Source of the DNA: Tubulanus polymorphus
Taxonomy: Eukaryota > Nemertea > Palaeonemertea > Tubulaniformes > Tubulanidae
NCBI RefSeq assembly: GCF_964204645.1
Contig: NC_134033.1
Coordinates: 10,685,155-10,749,154 of the forward strand
Length of the DNA stretch: 64,000 nt
Reading direction: 5' to 3'
Of this stretch, positions 59,420-64,000 are shown piece by piece. Numbering within the stretch: position 1 is the first letter of the stretch; the number at the start of each line of letters is the position of its first letter. The notes beneath the pieces were generated by a model. It saw only the letters and a list, made by a program, of their open reading frames with translations, was not told the DNA's origin and did no database searches. The translations under genes and the position numbers were made by a program.

Positions 59420-59785
59420 TGGCTGCTTCATATGTTGGAAGGGCCTCTCAGTCAGTCTCACAGCAGCTGGGCAGTTGAGCGTTTCATCTTGAGCCAGTCC
59501 CACAGTGGCTTGGCAATCGGGCCTCTCATATTGGCCAGTCCCATAGCAGCTGGGCAATTGAGCCTATCATCTTGGGGAGGGCCATCTCCAAGGGCCTAGG
59601 CAATTGGGTCTCATCTCAGCCAGTCCAACAGCAGCTGCGCAATCGGGCCTCTCATCTTGGCCAGGCCCATAGTAGCTGGGCAAATGAGCCTTTCATCTTG
59701 GGCATTCTCCTAGTGACTCCGCAAATGGGTCACATCTCAGCCATTCCCACAGCGGCTGGGTAATCGGGCCTCTCATCTCGCAGGG
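59420..59785 (+). repeat. About 44-bp minisatellite (CAGCAGCTGGGCAATTGAGCC)
   Basis: About eight units with CC(C/A)ACAGCAGCTGGGCAATCGGGCCTCTCATCTTGGCCAGT, moderately diverged. Confidence 0.85.
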
Positions 59786-59979
59786 GTCTCCCGACCTCTC
59801 TTCTATGCTCAGTTCTCTCCGTGACTGTTTGAAAAATGTGTTATTTGTTCCGTAAATTAGAGACAATAAAATGCGGCACTTTAAACAGTAATAGTGAATA
59901 ATGTTTCAGAGAATGAATAGTTAATGAGGTAATTTTACACTGGTTTCTGATTGCGTCTGATCTCTTGACTCGTCCCGCG

Positions 59980-60145
59980 GGGAAGTGATCGCATTAAATA
60001 TTGCGCAATCTTCGCCGATCCCCGAAGGGGTGATCGCAATCTTCGCTGCCATCCTCTGAGGAGTGATCATGATCTCCACGGGTCCTCGGAGGAGTAATCT
60101 GCAATCTTCGCAGATCCTCAGAGGAGTGATCTGCAATCTTCAGTG
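59980..60145 (+). repeat. GATC(G/T)CAATCTTCGC short repeat
   Basis: Five diverged units of about 30 bases with GGAG(G/A)AGTGATC and GCAATCTTCGC(A/C)GATCC. Confidence 0.7.
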
Positions 60146-60189
60146 AACGTTTAGAAAAACGGGAATATCAGTTTTCAGTAAACATGTTG

Positions 60190-60800
60190 ATATGTATTTG
60201 ACATACAGTGATACAGGAATATAGTGATACACCAGGATACAGGGATACTAGGATATTGAGATACCATGATATACTGGGATACCAGTATACAGAGAGCTAT
60301 GTTACAGGGATATTAGGATACAGGGATTCCAGTTTACAGTGATGCAGTAATACAGTGATAGGGACATTAGGATACCGGGCTAAAACAGGGATATTGGGAT
60401 ACAGTAATACAGGGATACCAGGATACAAAGGAATACAGGGCTACTGGGATATTAGGATACAGTGATACAGAGATACCAGGATATAGGGATATTGTGATAC
60501 AGGGATACCAGGATGTAGGGATATAAAACCCAGGGATACCAGGATACAAAGGAATACAGGATACAGGGATATTGTGATACAGAGATACAGGGATACCAGG
60601 ATATAGGGATATAAGGAGACAGTGATACAGGGATACTATGATAAAGTCATACATTGATACAGTGATACAACCAGACAGGGATACAGCAATACACCAGGAT
60701 ACAGGGATACCCGGATAAGGGATACAAAAGAATATAGGGTTACAGTGATACCAGGATACTGGGATACAGCGATAAAGGTCTGGGATACAGTGATACAGTG
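60190..60800 (+). repeat. ATAC(C/A)(A)GG(G)AT minisatellite
   Basis: Diverged 8-9-base units (GGGATACA, GTGATACA, CAGGATAC) repeated over 600 bases. The minus ORF with repeated SLYPGIPVS derives from it. Confidence 0.85.
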
Positions 60801-60839
60801 CAGGCGTGAATGAACACAAACTGATTTAGGACCGGAGAT

Positions 60840-62080
60840 GAATTGGTCTCAATAGTGAATGGAGTAGAATTGATACTCCATCGCCTCTCGATACGAGAAC
60901 TGAGGCTACTCACTGTCTGAAGCTAAAGATACGTGTGATTTACACGATATTGAGTAAATATATCGCTGTCATGTTGCTACTAATAAAATGTGCGTCTACT
61001 GTGACGTAGTTGCCTGCTGGCCATTTTGAATATCTGTTTCTGCCGTGTCACCTGGGTCCATACTGTATCTACCTCCGCTAATATGGCTGCCTGATAGCCA
61101 TTTTGGATTTTCTTCTAGAAATATCTACTATGCATTGGAACTAGAGTCAGTTCATCTATACGGCAGCCATTTTGAAAGTTTTGAAATTTTCTCCGTTCGC
61201 GCAGTAGTTTCGTATTCGCTGCATAGATATTGTATTGTTAGTTATGGCTGCCTGGTAGCCATTTTGAATACCAGCGTTCTCGGCTTACAGTTGGTATATT
61301 CTTTAAACAGTGTACATTGTTTATTTGATGTTATATAAATCAGACAGCTGCATTTTTCACATTCACTTATAGCCCGACTATTACTGCTACATCTTCACCT
61401 TTGATGCCGTATCTGCGAATACAATTGCACTTTTATCGTATCGTGTTGTATCATATTTTGGTCTTACTATTTACGCTTCAATATATAGATGATAATGACG
61501 ATATAATAATAACAATGACAATGATGATTATGATTTATGGTATAGTTTTGTTTTCATCTCATGTCATACAAGATAAGTAGTCGAAAGGCACTTTTGAGCG
61601 CAAACCTTTCACTTAGTAGCCACTTGAGAACAATAAGCAATTAAACGATATCGACTACTTTTCCCGCAGTGTACATTTTAAAACAGTCACTCCGAAATAG
61701 TCTACCTTTCAATTCGGAACGTTTTCGTAGTGGCGTAGTTTGACATTATACTATTCACTGAGTTGATACGTAAATAAGTCTCCCCTCATTCCCCTATACT
61801 CCCCTCCATCCCTACCCTCGCCTCCACCTGCTCCCTTCATTCCTCTCCTGCCCGGGAATCCTGACCTCGGCTGTAGAACTAGAGCTTTATTGTAACATGC
61901 GTATCAGTCGTCGATGGTTGTCGTTATTAACTGATTTTGTGAAACGGGGTTCGTTGATATTGATGACAGTAATCAGTGATAATTGACCCATGATCAGTCG
62001 TGGTCACTATCAATCAATACCAGTTAACTGACCACTTTACTATTGATTACTATCGTGTACTGCCGTATTGTGGCACATCT
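60840..62080. other. No gene seen; GGCTGCC..CCATTTTGAA motif repeated
   Basis: Four occurrences of (TATGGCTGCCTG)(G/A)TAGCCATTTTGAAT or its shortened forms lie near 61,010, 61,082, 61,163 and 61,243. They could be a degenerate repeat of about 80 bp. The rest is unremarkable AT-rich sequence. Confidence 0.5.
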
Positions 62081-62089
62081 TAAATGCTC

Positions 62090-62455
62090 ATCTCCACTCT
62101 CCTCTATCCCTTCTCTTTCCCTTCCCTTTCTTCTCCCTTCTCCTCCCTTTTCTTTCCTCTCTTCTCCATACCTCCCCTCCTCTCCATTCCTCTATCTTAC
62201 TCTTTTCACTCCCTTCTCTCCCCTCTCCCTCCTCTTCCCTCTCCACTCCCCTTTTCCTTCCCCATTTTTTCTCCCTCTCACTCTCCTCTCACTCATCTCG
62301 CTCTCTCTCTGCTAAATGCTCATCTCTCCCTTCTCTTTCCCTTCCTCCCTTTTCATCACCCCTCGCTTCTTTCCCCCTCTCCGCCATCCTTTCCCTCTCC
62401 CTTTTTCCTCCTCTCCCTTCTCCCATTCTGCTCTCTATTTCCCCCTCCTTTTGTC
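62090..62455 (+). repeat. CT-rich tract
   Basis: Low-complexity pyrimidine sequence. Its S/L/P/F ORFs run into the following minisatellite. Confidence 0.9.
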
Positions 62456-63035
62456 TCTACGCTCTCTCTCTCTTTTGTTTCTACATTCTCTCTCTCTTTT
62501 GTTTCTACGCTCTCTCTCTTTTGTCTCTACGCTCTCTCTCCCTTTTGTTTCTACGCTCTCTCTCTCTTTTGTCTCTACGCTCTCTCTCCCCTTTGTTTCT
62601 AAGCTCTCTCTCCCCTTTGTTTCTAAGCTCTCTCTCTCTTGTTTCTACGCTCTCTCTCTTTTGTTTCTACGCTCTCTCTCTCTTTTGTCTCTACGCTCTC
62701 CCTTTTGTCTCTACGCTCTCTCTCTTTTGTTTCTACGTTCTCTCTCTTTTGTCTCTACGCTCTCTCTCCCCTTTGTTTCTAAGCTCTCTCTCCCCTTTGT
62801 TTCTAAGCTCTCTCTCTCTTGTTTCTACGCTCTCTCTCTTTTGTTTCTACGCTCTCTCTCTCTTTTGTCTCTACGCTCTCCCTTTTGTCTCTACGCTCTC
62901 TCTCTTTTGTTTCTACGTTCTCTCTCTTTTGTCTCTACGCTCTCTCTCTTTTGTCTCTACGCTCTCTCTCTTTTGTTTCTACGTTCTCTCTCTTTTGTCT
63001 CTACGCTCTCTCTCCCTTTTGTTTCTATGCTCACC
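62455..63035 (+). repeat. About 25-30-bp minisatellite (TTTTGT(C/T)TCTACGCTCTCTCTC)
   Basis: About 22 units. A higher-order repeat of about 180 bp is visible, because the block 62,580-62,757 recurs almost exactly at 62,760-62,937. The 279- and 338-residue ORFs are artefacts. Confidence 0.9.
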
Positions 63036-63429
63036 CTCCCTTTCTTGCGTGATGAAATCTCAAGATTCAACTCATCAAAAATGAAACTAAAAATCTCCAT
63101 TTCATTTTCGCGTCGCTTTTACGCGGAGTTAATTGAACGTTTCAACACAAATTAATCACACGCTCACAAAATCATAGATCATTGTCATCGTTGCCGGGGG
63201 TGATGGTTACAGGTAAAAAACCCGTGCGCGTCTGTTCGTACGGCGGCGTCTTCGAGAGACGTATAATTACTTTCGTTAACCGGATATTCTTCGGTTTATG
63301 TGGAGAATTATTCAAAATCAGGAATTTATTTGAATATGTTTTACATGTTGAATCTGAGTTTATCTTTATGTGTAGTTTTCTACAGTGAGAGGTGAACTGC
63401 CAGTCGATGACCTCGTCATTCTGTTCTGG

Positions 63430-64000
63430 GTTGTGATCTATGGACCGTCCGGTTGAAGAATAGGTTAGGACTCTTGTCACAGAATAGGTTAAGACAGTCC
63501 TGTTGAAGAATAGGTTACGACAGTCCGGTTGAAGAATAGGTTAAGACAGTCCGGTTGAAGAATAGGTTAAGACAGTCCGGTTGAAGAATAGGTTAAGACA
63601 GTCCGGTTGAAGAATAGGTTAAGACAGTCCTGTTGAAGAATAGGTTAGGACACTCCCGTTGAAGAATAGGTTAGGGCTCTTGTCACAGAATAGGTTTAAA
63701 AGACAGTCCTGTTGAAGAAGTTTAAGACAGTCCTGTTGAAAAATAGGTTATAGGACGATTCTGTTGAAGAATAATAGGTTAAGACAGTCCTGTTGAAGAA
63801 TAGGTTAAGACAGTCCCGTTGAAGAATAGGTTAGGGCTCTCGTCACAGAATAGGTTTAAAAGACAGTCCTGTTGAAAAATAGGTTACGACAGTCCGGTTG
63901 AAGAATAGGTTAAGACAGTCCGGTTGAAAAATAGGTTATAGGACGATTCTGTTGAAGAATAATAGGTTAAGACAGTCCTGTTGAAGAATAGGTTAAGACA
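63430..64000 (+). repeat. 26-bp minisatellite (AAGACAGTCC(G/T)GTTGAAGAATAGGTT), runs off the window
   Basis: About 20 units, with periodic variants (GGGCTCTTGTCACAGAATAGGTT and AGGACGATTCTGTTGAAGAATAATAGG) that themselves recur. This shows a higher-order period of about 175-180 bases. The array continues past 64,000. Confidence 0.9.

Noticed and set aside
62068-63155. Large S/L/F ORFs (279 and 338 residues)
   Set aside because: Products of CT tract plus minisatellite; overlapping frames equally open.

Overview
The window is animal nuclear DNA. Genes are sparse and split by GT-AG introns, and most of the sequence is simple repeats, minisatellites, MITE-like elements and broken retroelements. 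The gene content points to a lophotrochozoan invertebrate such as a mollusc, annelid or brachiopod. The clues are a divergent peptide-receptor-like GPCR without introns, a secreted Gly/Pro/Met/His-rich protein with an acidic tail, a Ly6/uPAR-type GPI protein, a small cysteine-rich secreted peptide, Penelope-like elements, and the start of UNC80. The phylum is inferred and I cannot name a species.

Layout. 1-16 kb: no convincing gene, only tandem repeats (about 160 bp near 2.2 kb, 109 bp near 4.6 kb, 63 bp near 8 kb, 28 bp near 13 kb), tRNA-like SINE relics, and a long CT tract at 14.5-15.4 kb. 16.6-17.6 kb: an inverted-repeat element interrupted by a 5'-truncated Penelope-like element (GIY-YIG endonuclease) with a 13-bp target-site duplication. 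20.8-22.2 kb (minus): a two-exon secreted low-complexity protein. 24-26 kb: a LINE remnant and a first SLC22-type pseudogene fragment. 28.6-29.7 kb: a second, longer SLC22 C-terminal fragment. 29.9-30.2 kb (minus): a two-exon, 63-residue cysteine-rich secreted peptide. 30.3-34.2 kb: MITEs, an AT-rich orphan ORF and a 0.5-kb foldback element.

34.7-44.3 kb: a tandem duplication of about 3.4 kb. The right copy has an intact three-exon Ly6/uPAR-like gene. The left copy keeps exon 1, has a frameshifted exon 2 and lacks exon 3. The copies are separated by an 8-bp minisatellite and a hAT-like MITE. 44.5-45.6 kb: the intronless GPCR. 47.1-48.3 kb: the first two coding exons of UNC80, the large auxiliary subunit of the NALCN sodium-leak channel; the rest lies beyond the window or in a very long intron. 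48.3-64 kb: almost entirely repeats, with two weak minus-strand candidate exons at 48.8 and 58.7 kb.

The genes do not form a pathway. Three of the best-supported models (Gly-rich protein, cysteine-rich peptide, Ly6-like protein) share one design, a short signal-peptide exon followed by coding exons in matching phase. A single-exon ORF search misses such genes. Most long single-strand ORFs here come from repeats whose unit lacks stops.
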